A stretch of 64,000 nucleotides of DNA from Turritopsis dohrnii (lineage: Eukaryota > Cnidaria > Hydrozoa > Anthoathecata > Oceaniidae). Shown here in pieces: positions 9,939-22,082 of the stretch. The translations under genes were made by a program, and so were the position numbers. The DNA lies in contig BQMF02000213.1 in NCBI GenBank assembly GCA_027922465.2, forward strand, positions 124,001 through 188,000. The letters run 5' to 3'. Below the pieces are notes generated by a model that saw only the letters and a program-made list of their open reading frames with translations, had not been told where the DNA came from and made no database searches. How positions within the stretch are numbered: position 1 is the first letter of the stretch; the number at the start of each line of letters is the position of its first letter.

Positions 9939-12169
9939 GTTACACTTATCGAGCAATTCGGATAAGGGGCCAGCGACAAATAACTTGTCACGCTTTGCAG
10001 AAAAAATCAGTCAAGGTTTGACCCCTCCCCTCCCCCTTCTTTGCATTTTTTTTACCCAAGGACAGTACACACAATGACGATGTTGAATGGGTCTGCTGCG
10101 ATGGTTGCCACATTATCACTCGCCTTGTGCTTTGAAGAAATGGCCTATAAAACAAGCCACAGAAAAGGTGACGATGGTTTGCTGTTGAACCTTTTTGTTT
10201 ATAACTAGTATTTGTTTGCGCTTTTTGGTTCTTTCCATAATGACTTTTTCAATTCGTACACCCTTTATATTTTGACTAGCTTTGCATTCCAAGGTTTATA
10301 ACGTTGATTTTTGTTTTTGAAGATGAGTATATATGATCAGGTGTTTTTACGGTTTCAAGATATCTTTGTGATATATATTGATAACATTAATAGGCACGTA
10401 TTCCGGAATAACAGATTTTTGTCACAAGAATATTAGCGGAAAAGCTTCTACCCCCTCCAACTTCGCAGACAAAATCCATGAAGCATGACGAAAGTTATTT
10501 GTCGCCGACCCCTGCTCCTTCTCAGCATTTTTTTTCTGTTTCAATACATCATGTTACAACATTGAGTCATACTGTGATAAAACCATACTATTGCACCAGC
10601 TGTATCGAAAGCATATCTTTGCTTTCCATACACAATGAGTGTAATGACTTGTGCTTATCAGTATATATCAGGTAAATGTAATCTTATGCAGATAGACGCC
10701 CTTTATTCAAGACTTGCTTCAAAAGAAAAACGAACAAAACTGATACTGATAGAGGAAAAAAAACCATTAAAATTTCTATACAACTCGAAAGGCTAAATAA
10801 ATAAGCTCAAACCCAGGGTCTTCGTTTCTGCCACCATTGCATTTATTAGCCTTTAACAATAATCAGGCATATAAATGGGTGTAAGTAAAAGTTGAGTGAG
10901 GATTCTAATGTTGTTAATATATTAACGTAAACATCCCAGACCATATGGAAGCAAAAAAGTTTGATCACATTTAAAGCGGGTATATTAAAATGTACTGTTG
11001 TTACTCATGCTTTTTCTCCTTGAAAAATAAAACAGGCATGTTAAAACTGTTGTTGTATCATATTATCTTTTGTGGCAAGCAAAAGGCGTTTAACATCTTA
11101 TTTAACAGCATTACTTTGAGTTTGAAATCTAAATTCATGAACTGTATCAGGGTTTTAACTGTGATGATCATTAAGGAAATAGTCAGTCATATTATCATCT
11201 ATGTATTAGACCTCCCACCCGGCATGAGCGGGTTCATACTTAAGTGAAAACCTTATCATATGAAAGGTTTCTTTCTGATTGTTTTCTGATTTTTGTTCCT
11301 TTTCATTCAGCCCAGTTACGATATCTCCATAGTGAACCTAGGCTAAGGCTTTCCAGCAAACAGAAGCAAGCAAAAGCAGTATATTCATATACTCTACCAG
11401 CCAGAGTACCAGTAAACACCAATTTTGCTTACTTTTACTGAGCTATAATGCTATAATGTCAGCTAATACTCTTAAATAACAATAATGCTCTTTGACTAAA
11501 CCAGAGTTTTCCACTACTATAATCATTATGTTATATTGGAACTTGACAGTTGACTTTTGAATTTCAATTGAATTTTGTGTTTCTCTTTTTGAGAACATGG
11601 TGTATTTATAGATTTTTTTGTGTTTTAATTGCTCCTACTTCGTTAAATTTGTTGTAAAATATTTTAATTTATTGTATAATTTTGTGCCTCTTGAAACTTC
11701 AAAATGTACGCTTAGAAAGAAGTACATCAAAGTTTTGATTTTCCGTGCGAGGGGTCTGTGGACAGGCTACACCATTGCTAGTTAATCTAAGATACCGGGT
11801 GTCCCAAAAAAAACTTTACATGATTTTGATGCTTCATAAAATAAAGCTCGATAACGTTATAGAAATAAAAAGTTGAAGTTAAAGAATCCAATATAATAGA
11901 AATGTGCTTGCAAAATTTCAGCATCAGATCTTTACTAATTTGTCAATTGTCAATTGGCTGATATAAATTACAATTGGCTGAGATAAATTTGTAACGATTG
12001 TAGCTGATACAACTCAGTGCTTCGTGATTGGCAATAGGGAGCTTAAGCAATCGCAACGGCGACGTGTTTAAAACAAAAGCTTTATTTTCTACGTGGAATT
12101 TGTTTCGAAAGAATGTGTATCGCTAATGAGGCCATTGGGAAGATAATTACAGATAAATTGTTATAATTT
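9939..12169. other. AT-rich non-coding stretch inside KDZ element
   Basis: No supported gene. Several frames of 60-85 codons (10478-11441) have no recognisable motif. At about 11793 the word TACCGGGTGTCCCAAAAAA resembles the end of a known style of DNA-transposon terminus, but I found no partner end. Confidence 0.35.
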
Positions 12170-12810
12170 TGGAATAAAAATGCACGAAATTGAGACAAGC
12201 CGTGTCATAATTCAGGTTTTTACCTAAGGAGCCGTCTTATTCAGCAACTTACCTTAGGAGCCGTCTTATTCAGCAATTTCTCTTCCGAAACAAAATTTTT
12301 GGAAAAAAAATGCACGAAATTGAGACATGCCGTGTTATAATTCAGGTTTTTACCTAAGGAGAGCCGTCTTATTCAGCAATTTCTCTTCCGAAACAAAATT
12401 TTTGGAACAAAAATGCACGAAATTGAGACATGCCGTGTTATAATTCAGCTTTTTACCTAAGGAGAGCCGTCTTATTCAGCAATTTCTCTTCCGAAACAAA
12501 ATTTTTGGAACAAAAATGCACGAAATTGAGACATGCCGTGTTATAATTCAGCTTTTTACCTAAGGAGCCGTCTTATTCAGCAATTTCTCTTCCGAAACAA
12601 AATTTTTGGAACAAAAATGCACGAAATTGAGACATGCCGTGTTATAATTCAGGTTTTTACCTAAGGAGAGCCGTCTTATTCAGCAATTTCTCTTCCGAAA
12701 CAAAATTTTTGGAACAAAAATGCACGAAATTGAGACATGCCGTGTTATAATTCAGGTTTTTACCTAAGGAGCCGTCTTATTCAGCAATTTCTCTTCCGAA
12801 ACAAAATTCC
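12170..12810. repeat. Tandem repeat, about six units of 101-104 bp
   Basis: The word GAAATTGAGACA recurs at about 12186, 12316, 12418, 12522, 12623 and 12726. Each unit also carries TGCACGAAATTGAGAC, TTTTTACCTAAGGAG and GCCGTCTTATTCAGCAATTT. The first interval is 130 bp and the others 101-104 bp. Units differ by a two-base GA indel in AAGGA(GA)GCCGTC and a few substitutions. The array sits just downstream (in gene direction) of the KDZ transposase and is non-coding. Confidence 0.92.
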
Positions 12811-13065
12811 AAAACGGGCGAATTCAGGGACAACGTAGTCTCGTACATGTCAACAGACAGAAGGAAACGGCTTTATTGGGGTTACTCAGTTCTGAATTTC
12901 AGTTTTGGAAGCCGAAGGGGCGAATTCACGGATAAGATAGTCTTGTACATGGAACCCGTTGATCGTTTGAGGAGAAGAATAAGTTGGCGGGCAAGAGAAG
13001 AAAATGACCATGATATGTGAAATATGTGTTTATTTCAAACCGATATATTAAAATTTATGCAGTAC
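12811..13065. repeat. Decayed direct repeat next to the tandem array
   Basis: GGGCGAATTCAGGGACAA...TAGTCTCGTACATG at about 12816-12849 is repeated imperfectly as GGGCGAATTCACGGATAAG...TAGTCTTGTACATG at about 12917-12951, again roughly 102 bp apart. It may be a diverged extension of the array. If the donor-like GTAAGT at 13069-13064 is used, this stretch would be intron. Confidence 0.5.
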
Positions 13066-16000
13066 TTACGTTATTGCTTTTTTTGCAATATGGAGTTTCT
13101 TCAGGAATGTTTCTTTCTTCTGGTTATTCCAAATATGTATAAAAAACTGAACATAGAACATAAAGTGTGCCTGAGACATTAATTTTGCTGAAGTTTTTAA
13201 TTTCTGCAAGAAGGAATTAAATTGTTCACAGATCGACGTGTTAACAGCATCAAATATTGGCAATCGGTTACTTCGAAATGCTGTTGAACAAAGATGAGTA
13301 AAACCATGGAAAACATCATGATAGTACTGTGTTTCCTTAAAAAAAACAGACTCTCTGTTATGGCAGTATTCCGATAGACTGCATGCAAAGTCATAAAAAA
13401 TGACTTTCGGCGCTTTCTCCATATGCGTGTAAAGAGCAGCAGCAGGATCCTTTCTTCCCTCACTTCCAGTGATAACATGAAAGCCTAAGCAGTGTCCGTG
13501 AATGGGACAAAAAAGTAAGAACAAATAGCATGTTCCTTTCTTTCCTACTTGAGGAAAACGTTTCTGACAGTGCACATTCGGATTGTCATCGAAATTTCGT
13601 CCACAGGATTTGTCATCGATAGAAAATTTCCTATTCTTCTGAAGTTGACAACCATGTGGCTCGAAATAATACGCACGACCAAAGCGAGCAGGGTTGTACG
13701 TACCTGGAATAATAGCAGGTGGATCAGGCTCCACATCGCTTTGATGAAAATCTTCAATGAACATAGCGCAATAATAAAGTAAAGAAACGGCGCTGTTGGT
13801 CAAAGATTTGGTGGACATTAACTCTTGCCGTAGAAGGGCACAGAACTCTGGACAGACAATATGGATTCTTTCGCAGAAGACTAAATATTCATGTTCCGTA
13901 ATTCTGCCATTAAAGCAATTCCTGCAAAATAACAAACATTCTTCGGCTGCTGCCAGTGGTATAACTGTATCCACACTCACATCTTGAGATAACAGTTTGA
14001 AAACGTTGGCATATGATTTCTTTACTAGTGAATCACTTGTTGGAGAAATCATTCTCTCAAACGCAGGCAGAGATGGCTCAGGCAAAACTTCCTTGAGTCC
14101 ATTTACACCGGATGGTAAATCATTGCCTTCCGAGGTATCATGAACAATATTCTGACATATATCCTTCAGTAAGAATCGAGCTTCCTTGAAAACCACGGAA
14201 TTTTTTGGATCCAGATTCGTTATAAACGTGCGATCAAAGCGGCGATTAGGGGTCGCAATTACTTCGTCGGCAACAGCGGTTTCGATGGGCTCCACAAACG
14301 CATTTCTAAATCCTGTTCCTATTTTTGTCCCATCACACGCCACAACCTGAGGTTGTTCCTTACACCAATGACAGGGTTGACAAAAATCGATTTTCATTTG
14401 CGATGACCATGCAAAAAACCACTCAATGAAAGTCTGAATCGACATGAATGAAGGGCCCATTGGATTTGAACGGCGATATCGATTATTGTAGCACGTGACA
14501 AATCCACGAAATGTTTGTTTGCTGGTCATTACAGTGTCTACAAATTCCCAACCTAAAACAGCAAAATAATTTTTATCAGAACATATTCTAGTTGAAGTCT
14601 TGTTACAGGTTGATTTAAATAGAACTCACCGATTTCATAACCAGCGCATGTAGATCGAGATAAGCAAAATATGGATTTTCAGCTCCATCCCAAGTCCTCA
14701 AGCAAATGTTAGCAGTACATTTTCGTAGGAACACCTCGCATTCAATGCAACCACGATCGAGATATAAATGAGTACGATGGCTGAATGATAACAAACCATT
14801 TGGATGGCTATCAGCGCGCCATCCAGCCTGAAAAGAATGATTTACCAAGTTAAAAAGCAAAGAAAATTTGGTGCTTTACAGAATAATAACCTGATAATAA
14901 TGGACATATTACCCCACAAGAGCAACATTCTTGAGGAAGATCTGGAACAAAAACAACATCCCCAGACAAATTCCTTGCGTCGATGTTTTGTCTCGATCCA
15001 ATATCATGTACTAGTTTCTCACTGAAAGGATTACAGTCAACTGCACGTTTACTGTAGGCATTCTTTCCAAATGTCCACAAACCAGTCTCAGTATCAAACA
15101 CATCTTCCCACTAAAATGTAACAGTAAACTATTGATAGGTACTTACGAATAATAGTACTGGACTTTTTATTTGAAGATGTTAGACCAGAGCAAAAACACC
15201 AAATCATAAAGTGTACCTTTTCACGAGGGAGATTATCATCGTCATCACTATCGTTGAAAATTTCATTATCGCCATTCTCATCGCCTTCATCGTCTGAACC
15301 ATCCGGTATATCTTCTACCAGTTTGTAATATGAGTAAAATACTCTCAAGTGTTCGCATACATTATGGCTCGCCAGAGTCGTTATACTCCTTGATGCAATC
15401 TGATTGACCTGGCAAATCGATGAGTGACATTTCACTACTTTTCTGCTACTTTTGGCAACTTTAAAAACAGTAACAATAGAGGGCGAAACACCAGAAACAG
15501 CAGAAAACCGTTCCACGCCAGTTCTGCAAGGCAACATCACAACGTTTGCTTTGTGAGATTTTACTGCCGACATAACTTTCGCAACATTTATGTAACTGTT
15601 TCCTTCACCTTGAATATTGCCACCATAAGGCGTATACGGCAACAAGCTCTTTAACAAACGAATGTGACAACAAGTTTTAATGTCATTCAGTGTTGTCACT
15701 AGAACACTATAACTTTCACAGCCACATCGGTAAGACGGTGACCCACCATCAAAATCAACACTAACGTGGACAAAGTCTTTTTCCTAAAAAAGGAAATATG
15801 TGTCCATTAGGAAAATAATTACCCAACTTCCCAAATGTTCTCTGAAAATATTTAGGACTCACCATAAAATTTCCTGTTTCTGAGCAATAGCTGTTCATCA
15901 ATACTACTTGCTTTAATTCAGTAAGCACTCTCCAACATATGAAACCACGGCGAAACAGTTCACCACAAAAATAATCGAAGAGACATACTGATTTCTTATG

Positions 16001-18339
16001 CTAAGATAAGGCAAAATTAAAGAAATAAAAAGCACATGATGGTTGTGTACCTTGTTTGCGAAATCAGTGAAAAACATTTGATTCTAGAAATATATAGCTA
16101 ACAACTTACCATGTAATCCTGAGACATATTCATTTCAGTTGCATTCACAATTGACTCACTTGAAGTACAGGCTTCAGAGATTCCAGCAACTTGATCTTCG
16201 ATATTCTATTATCAAAATGGAGATTTTTGGTATAAATTTTATTAACCAGGTTTTCAAGTGAAGCGTTTGTTTACCTGAGAGTTATCATCACAGACATCAG
16301 CTGTAAAATCAACAAAATCAATATCACCAGCACTATCATAATCACCACCATCATTATCTGTTGTTTCAGTTACACTCGCTTCTTTGTTACGGTCAAGGTA
16401 AATCACACCCTCTCCTTGCATCTAAAATATTTTCATAAAGTTAATTTAGGAAGCCATTTGTTGGTTCCATAAGGCATTATCATATCGCATATAACTAAAT
16501 ACAGGTGACAGTTAGCCATTATCATATAGATTAGAGTAACTCGATGTTGTAATTGACTACTTTAACACATACCACGCGTCTTTTCTTCGTTTTATTATAA
16601 ACAACTAGCATTTTATTCCCAATAATATTGTGAAGACATCCGTGTAAAATGGAAGCTGGTTTAGATCGATATTGTATTGCTTGGATTATTCTATGCCGTG
16701 GTGAACCAGGAAAGACTCTACTGGCAGTTGGCAAGTTCATAACTGTGTCTGTCCATTTCCATTTGTGAAAGTTTGGAATTGAATTCAAAACCTCAACCTG
16801 CTTATCTATTGGCAAATCAAAATCAACATCACTCCAAATGGTTAAGGATTCCACTACTGTTGGATTTGACCGATGAATCATGAGTGCTTCTTCCATATCA
16901 TGTTGAACATTATCAGGAAAACAAAAACAATATCTATAAAAATAATTGAAATTGGAATTTTAAAAGTAGAGATTAACAAAAGAATTTCCAAAATTGAATA
17001 ATAGATCAGTCACCGATGACTTTCTTGTCCTTTATCATCTGTACTTTCTTCCCATGTTTGGTTTTTGTGTAGAACAAGGACAAACACATGCTTCGGTACT
17101 GAGTGTACACAATTTTGGCTCTCATTTATGAATCGTTTCATTGAATTCGCGACAGATTTTTTATTGCTATACAAACTTCTTTTATATAGGTTGTAATTGA
17201 TTTTATCTAAGAGTAAAAAGGTATTGATAACTTATACAATTCCCTGCTTATGGTTTGGCAAACCAGAATATTGATAGTAAGACTACAAATGTTTGCAAAT
17301 CCAAATGGGTCCACCACTTACCTGATTTTTTTCGATTCACAAACATTTCTTCATTTCTTTGATTTTGGGCAAGTATATCATCAGCAGTATAGATATTCAA
17401 TGAATAAAACTTGTCAATGGATGTCAGCACCTTAATTTTAGCAGTATTCGCACTTTGAAATCCAGAAAAACATCCATGCTCAAAATAACGACTAGCATAC
17501 CAAGATTCCTTATTGTTCGTGCATTTAAAAACTACATTGAAATGAATGCCATCCACAAATTCTGAGCAAGAGAGGGACAATAGAGCATCTTCAATATCAA
17601 ATAAACTATTCCCAGGTTTTAAAATATCCTGTGCCAACACACAAAATGTATCATTATACATTTTCACTGCTTGTGTACATCGCAGAAGTGTTTCTATTGC
17701 AGCATAACACTTGGAATCTAAATTGAAAAATAACTGTTAGTGAAATCTTAAGTTTTTTTTTACTACAATAGGATTAGACTATTAAAATAGCGATTTACAC
17801 ATGGCAATAAGCATTTTATCAGTATGCATTTAGTATGTAGTACACCCTTCAAAGGGTATATATATCACTTACTTTATATGTATGTTTTAATATTGTATTA
17901 ATATATATAGGATAATTAAAAAATGCAACAAATGTACTAATTCAGTATAACATCATCATCATCATTATAGTTCCCAATCTGTTCCTTTGCAACTAATTAC
18001 TAGAAACCGTTATGGTCTATATGATAATAAATCACTGGAAAATAAAGAGATTCAACAGTTTAGCAAGAAAAATGTATATATATACTTGAAATGTTATTTT
18101 TTTCTACCTTGACTTTCAACAGATTTCAAGCTTTCTTCCATCATAATATTGTTCTGAAAAAAAAAATCAAATTGAGGTTAATTCTATTTCATATCAACAG
18201 TCATACATGATTGTGATATTTCAGCTATATTTACATTTTCTGTGGAAGCTGTCGGTTGAGTTGATAGTTGATCAGCAGCATCATTGAAATTGCTAACTTC
18301 TTCCAACAAGGGATACACACGGATAGGCAATTCCTCCAT
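13066..18339 (-). CDS. KDZ-superfamily (Zisupton/Dileera-like) transposase, twelve exons
   Basis: Exons by splice sites: 18339-18235, 18153-18108, 17717-17322, 17206-17014, 16933-16573, 16421-16275, 16205-16110, 16000-15863, 15783-15217, 15110-14913, 14827-14630 and 14552-13066. All are open, and phases match at all but one junction. Exon 9 has a SWIM-like C-x-C...C-x-H cluster (RCGCESY, TCCHIRLL), more Cys/His pairs and an acidic tail. Exon 12 holds the RNase H-like core: VACDGTKIG (Asp at 14332-14334), a Cys-rich insert, VIFYDFACSL (Asp at 13390-13392) and ICEQFNSFLQKL (Glu at 13225-13227). I infer that these three are the DDE triad. The layout resembles KDZ transposases and the related part of vertebrate HMGXB3. 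The exon 11-12 junction needs a one-base shift, so either an indel or another splice site is present. The final TAA overlaps GTAAGT, so a further exon is possible. The product would cut and paste DNA in the nucleus. Confidence 0.78.
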
Positions 18340-18669
18340 ACTTTATTCCAGCAAAGACAAACTCAAAAATAGAATAATGATAAAATAAAATCAAGAAGCA
18401 TCATACACATAAATGATATGAAGCATGCTGATCTGATCATATTAATACGCAACTTCTGTATTTCTTAAGCTGTTTTTGTTATATTGTTACAAAGGTGTTC
18501 AAACAAAAGGAAATAAAAACGAACAACATTCCATTTTGAGCACATAAAAGAAGCAAATAAAGAAGTGCTGGTTCCTAATATAAAAAGACATAGTTATATG
18601 CCAAGAAGTCAAATAAACGTTTGTGTTTCATTCAAAATGTGGCATATTTAGTATTTTTAATTTAATATA

Positions 18670-19649
18670 CCGTAAAGCAGGGTGACTTTGATCAGTAAAA
18701 ATAAACTGTTTAAACTTTGAAATTAAAGTGTGTTTTCCCCTTTTTTAAAGATTTTCATTTAGATTCTTATTGTAAAATATCATCAGAATCGTCTTCAAGC
18801 AAAACTATCAATTTCTTCCGAAATTAACGACGAAAAACATAATAATTTTCACCGCTCACATTGGTCATCGCTCTACGTCATATTCAAGAGTTTCCTGGAC
18901 ATTTTTGGTATATATGTGAAGTATAAAGGCTGAATGTTAAGAAAACTATAATATGTCTGAAAGAAATTCTGTTCTTCACCGCTATATTCTGTTTTTCTTT
19001 CCCTTATCCCTTTATCGATAATATCGTGTTTATAAAAACACGAAAAAACCGAATGTTATGTTATATGTTATATATAAGTTACATGTTCGGAAGAACTTCG
19101 TGAAAAGTCGTTGTATCTCATGGGAGATTTAATGACTTAACGAAAAAAATTTTAATAAGCGTGCTCTTTCCCCATGATGATAGATCTTATAAATTTTGTT
19201 TGAGATACAATGAAATTTCAATTTTAACATTAATTTTGTTTCGTATTAACGAGGGTTACACATGTGTAAACGTCGTAAATATCTTTTGTTTTACTAACAA
19301 TCACTGATCTTTTACGGTCAAACATTTACCACGGCTGAGAAATGGTGGTCTGTTAATATTGTAATAGTGACGCTTCAAAAACATTGTTAAACATAATTAT
19401 ATATAAGCAATTTGGCACTTCTCATAAGCTGATCGAAGTCACCCCATAATCGATATTGTTGTTTTCTTGAAAAGATCAGGTTATTTCTCTGGAATTACAA
19501 GTTAATGTGAAATTTTGCACTGAAATAGAAGAAATTTGTAATGTATATATATAATGATTTCAAAGTTTCAGAAGTAATTAATGGTTGTATTTCAGTTGTA
19601 TTACTTTTAAAATAGTGGCAAAATTGATCGAAGTCACCCCGCTTTATGG
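18670..19649. mobile_element. MITE with TA target duplication (GTGACTTTGATC ends)
   Basis: The left end CCGTAAAGCAGGGTGACTTT (18670 on) is matched in reverse complement by the right end (CCATAAAGCGGGGTGACTTC, ending 19649). TA flanks both sides. A third inverted copy of GATCGAAGTCACCCC lies inside at about 19432-19446. About 980 bp without a convincing gene; the 76-codon frame at 19495-19725 has no motif. The TA duplication points to a Tc1/mariner-type helper. It lies just upstream of the KDZ transposase start. Confidence 0.8.
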
Positions 19650-19826
19650 TATGTATTCTGCTCAGAATTTGAAAGGCTTTGGTATCGGAGGATATACGAG
19701 GATATACGCTTTTGATTAAAAGCATGACAAAAATGTACTTTTTTTGTTTTCTTTATGTTGTTTAATGTATATAGTTACATTTGTTTAAGATTTACTCTCT
19801 TCGTCAGGTTACACAACATATGCATT

Positions 19827-20017
19827 GGGCGCTATTGCACTTTCTTACCCCCTGATATTATTCACGATTCTGAAGCAGATTTAATGCTGCTTATAGATAT
19901 CTAAACCTAACCCTTATTACCCTTACCCTTGTTGATCAATAGGTTCAAAATCAGCGTGAAAATCTGCATTCAGAATCATGAATAATATTAGAGGGGTACA
20001 AAAGTACAATTAGTGAC
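19827..20017. mobile_element. Short hairpin MITE with ATGCATT target duplication
   Basis: ATGCATT occurs at 19820-19826 and again at 20018-20024. Between them are imperfect inverted arms of about 60 bp: CGCTATTGCACTTTCTTACC, then TGATATTATTCACGATTCTG at the left, and their mirror words at the right. About 191 bp. The 7-8 bp duplication fits a hAT-type or similar helper. Confidence 0.78.
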
Positions 20018-20377
20018 ATGCATTGCAAGTGCTGTACAACTTAAAACAGCTCAAGAGTCAATGCAAACTTAGAATTCCATGAAGTTACGTGAACAGTCAG
20101 ATATTTTCGGTGTTTTCTTCTTGAAACGTTTCTTCTCAAGAAGAAAACTGACCACGTGCACTGAAGAAGACAAAAGGCGTGTAAAGAGAGGTCGTGGCCA
20201 GCCTAAACAGAAGAAGGAATGTGAAAAGCTCGACCTGTGTTTTCAGTCCAAAATTGACCATTCATTTCGCCATCCATGGTTTGCATCACACACGCTGCTT
20301 TCGTTTTCATTTGTGTACGTCTGTGGTACCATTTCCCTTATCTTGACTGTTGGTAGTGATGTAATATACTATATATA

Positions 20378-20405
20378 GACTGTGCAGGATTTGTGATGCG
20401 AACTG
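20378..20405 (-). repeat. Terminal inverted repeat, right end of KDZ element
   Basis: On the - strand this reads CA, then GTTCG-CA-TCACAAATCCTGCACAGT, the partner of the left terminal repeat. The duplicated target (TATGGTTA) follows immediately at 20406. Confidence 0.8.
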
Positions 20406-22082
20406 TATGGTTATAGCAGCATGTAGGGCCAGAGGTTGGAAAGTTGCTACTGCTGCATACACAGGTATTGCAGCCACTTTATTGTCTGGTGGTTGTACAT
20501 TGCATTCCTTATTTCGTTTGCCTGTTCCTGTTTTAGAAAACAGTGTATGCAACATAACACCGACATCTAAACATAAAGAATACCTTCGAAGTATTGACCT
20601 ATTTGTTATCGATGAAGCGACAATGGTTTCCACCCATATTTTTCATGCCATCGATCGATTACTTCGTGATGTTTGCAACAAGGATACTTCTTTTGGTGGC
20701 AAAGTAATGTTATGGGGCGGAGATTTCCGTCAATGCTTACCTGTTGTAAAGAAAGCAAAACCCCCTGATGTTATTGAGGTGTGCTTAACCAGTTCTGCAT
20801 TGTGGGCTTCAGTGTCAAAATTCACATTAACTCAAAACATGAGAGCTAGACCTGAAGAACAACAATTTTGTCAGTGGCTGCTACAATTGGGTAATGGGGA
20901 ACTGCCATTAAAACAAGCAGATCCTGTTAAAGGTGCCATTGAAATTCCAGATTGCTGTGTCGTGTCTGAAAACACATCGCTTATTTCAGTCATAATTGAC
21001 GGCCTGGAACCTCATCAATATGCTTCAACTGCTATTTTGACACCTACAAATGAGCAGTCATTAATAATTAATAATGAGGTGTTGGAAAGATTGCCTGGTG
21101 ATCCAGTTTGCTATGATTGCTATGATTGTGATGATGAGGACGCGCTTGATTTTTTAAACAGCATCACACCATCTGGTATGCCTCCACATTGTTTGAAAAT
21201 TAAAGTTGGAGCAATAATTATGCTTTTACGAAATTTGAACATCAAGAAGGGTCTTTGCAACGGGACACGCTTGATTGTTCAGGAACTATCGCAGAATTTT
21301 ATTAAAGCTGACGTTTTGACAGGGTCAGCTGTTGGAGAAACAATTTTCATACCTAGGGCACAACTGTCACCCTCTGACACAGGTATGCCTTTCACTTTGA
21401 AACGTAGACAACTGCCGATTCGTTTGGCTTATTCTTTCACTGTTAATAAGAGTCAAGGTCAAACATTTGAAAAAATTGGTTTGTTTCTACAACGACCGTG
21501 CTTTTCACATGGTCAGCTATATGTAGCCTGTTCTAGAGCAAAGGCATTTGATAATGTTAAAGTCAAAGTTGCTGCCACAGGTAAACAAGGTTACATCAAT
21601 GGGAAGTTGTATACACAGAATGTTGTCTTCCCACAAGTTTTGCAGTAAACTCTTTATTGTTTTGTTTGTTGTACAGTTTGTCTGTCATAAATTTTAATGT
21701 ATTTATTTTTCAGTCTGTGCCCTTTCGTTAGTTCAGTAACATGTGTATTATTGTGACGGATGTGATAGATGATTATTACACTGTGTATAGTTTTCCTTTT
21801 GGGTATCTTTACCAGTGTGATATTTTATTCTATCCGCCTGGTGGTTCGTTAATGCTGTTTATAGTAGAAGTACTGCTCCCGTTTTTTCTGATATACGATG
21901 ACTGTTCCTTAAGGTGCCAGCTGTTAACTGCTACATTTAATACTGAAGAAATGTTATCAACTTATATCACATGATATGTTCATTTCTTCTTTAGGTGGAG
22001 TACAAGTCCCATTGACTTACGTTCCCGTCGTGTACTCTGTTACCATGAATTGCGCATGGAAAATCATGAGCTTTTAGTCAAT
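20406..22082 (+). pseudogene. Helitron Rep-helicase, second part (copy 1)
   Basis: From about 20411 the helicase frame resumes exactly where it stopped at 8077 and stays open to the TAA at 21646-21648. Pif1-family helicase motifs appear in order: the Walker B-like FVIDEATMVS, GGDFRQCLPV, LTQNMRARPEEQ, SFTVNKSQGQTFEKIG and GQLYVACSRAKAFDNV. It unwinds DNA during rolling-circle transposition. This half contains the 189 codons that copy 2 has lost (20992-21558). After the stop, about 430 bp of 3' sequence still align with copy 2 (39316 down to about 38900). The shared sequence ends at GAGCTTTTAGTCAATA (about 22083), where LINE sequence begins. The true 3' terminus is therefore missing. Confidence 0.93.

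Larger units (their letters stand above)
8078..20405 (-). mobile_element. 12.3 kb KDZ-type DNA transposon inserted in the Helitron
   Basis: The boundaries come from three independent signs: interruption of the Helitron helicase frame, a 7-8 bp target duplication, and inverted terminal repeats. The left end reads GTTCG, two variable bases, then TCACAAATCCTGCACAGT (8084-8108). The right end carries the same words on the - strand (20378-20405). The outermost few bases of the two ends differ. The only convincing gene inside is a twelve-exon KDZ-type transposase (13066-18339, - strand). Also inside are a nested inverted-repeat element with its own MITE, a tandem array, a TA-flanked MITE and a hAT-like MITE. 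The size and passengers suggest an old insertion that has collected others. An alternative is a non-KDZ insertion with a KDZ gene trapped inside, but the gene-plus-TIR-plus-TSD combination argues against that. Confidence 0.8.

Noticed and set aside
19905..19935. Telomere-like CCTAACCC/CCCTTACCC words
   Set aside because: Irregular and only about 30 bp, lying inside the hairpin MITE at 19827-20017.
20079..20378. 99-codon + frame with a basic RGRGQPKQKK patch that looks like an AT-hook
   Set aside because: A single weak motif, followed by hydrophobic low-complexity sequence, in the KDZ element's subterminal region and opposite to its gene. Not enough to call.
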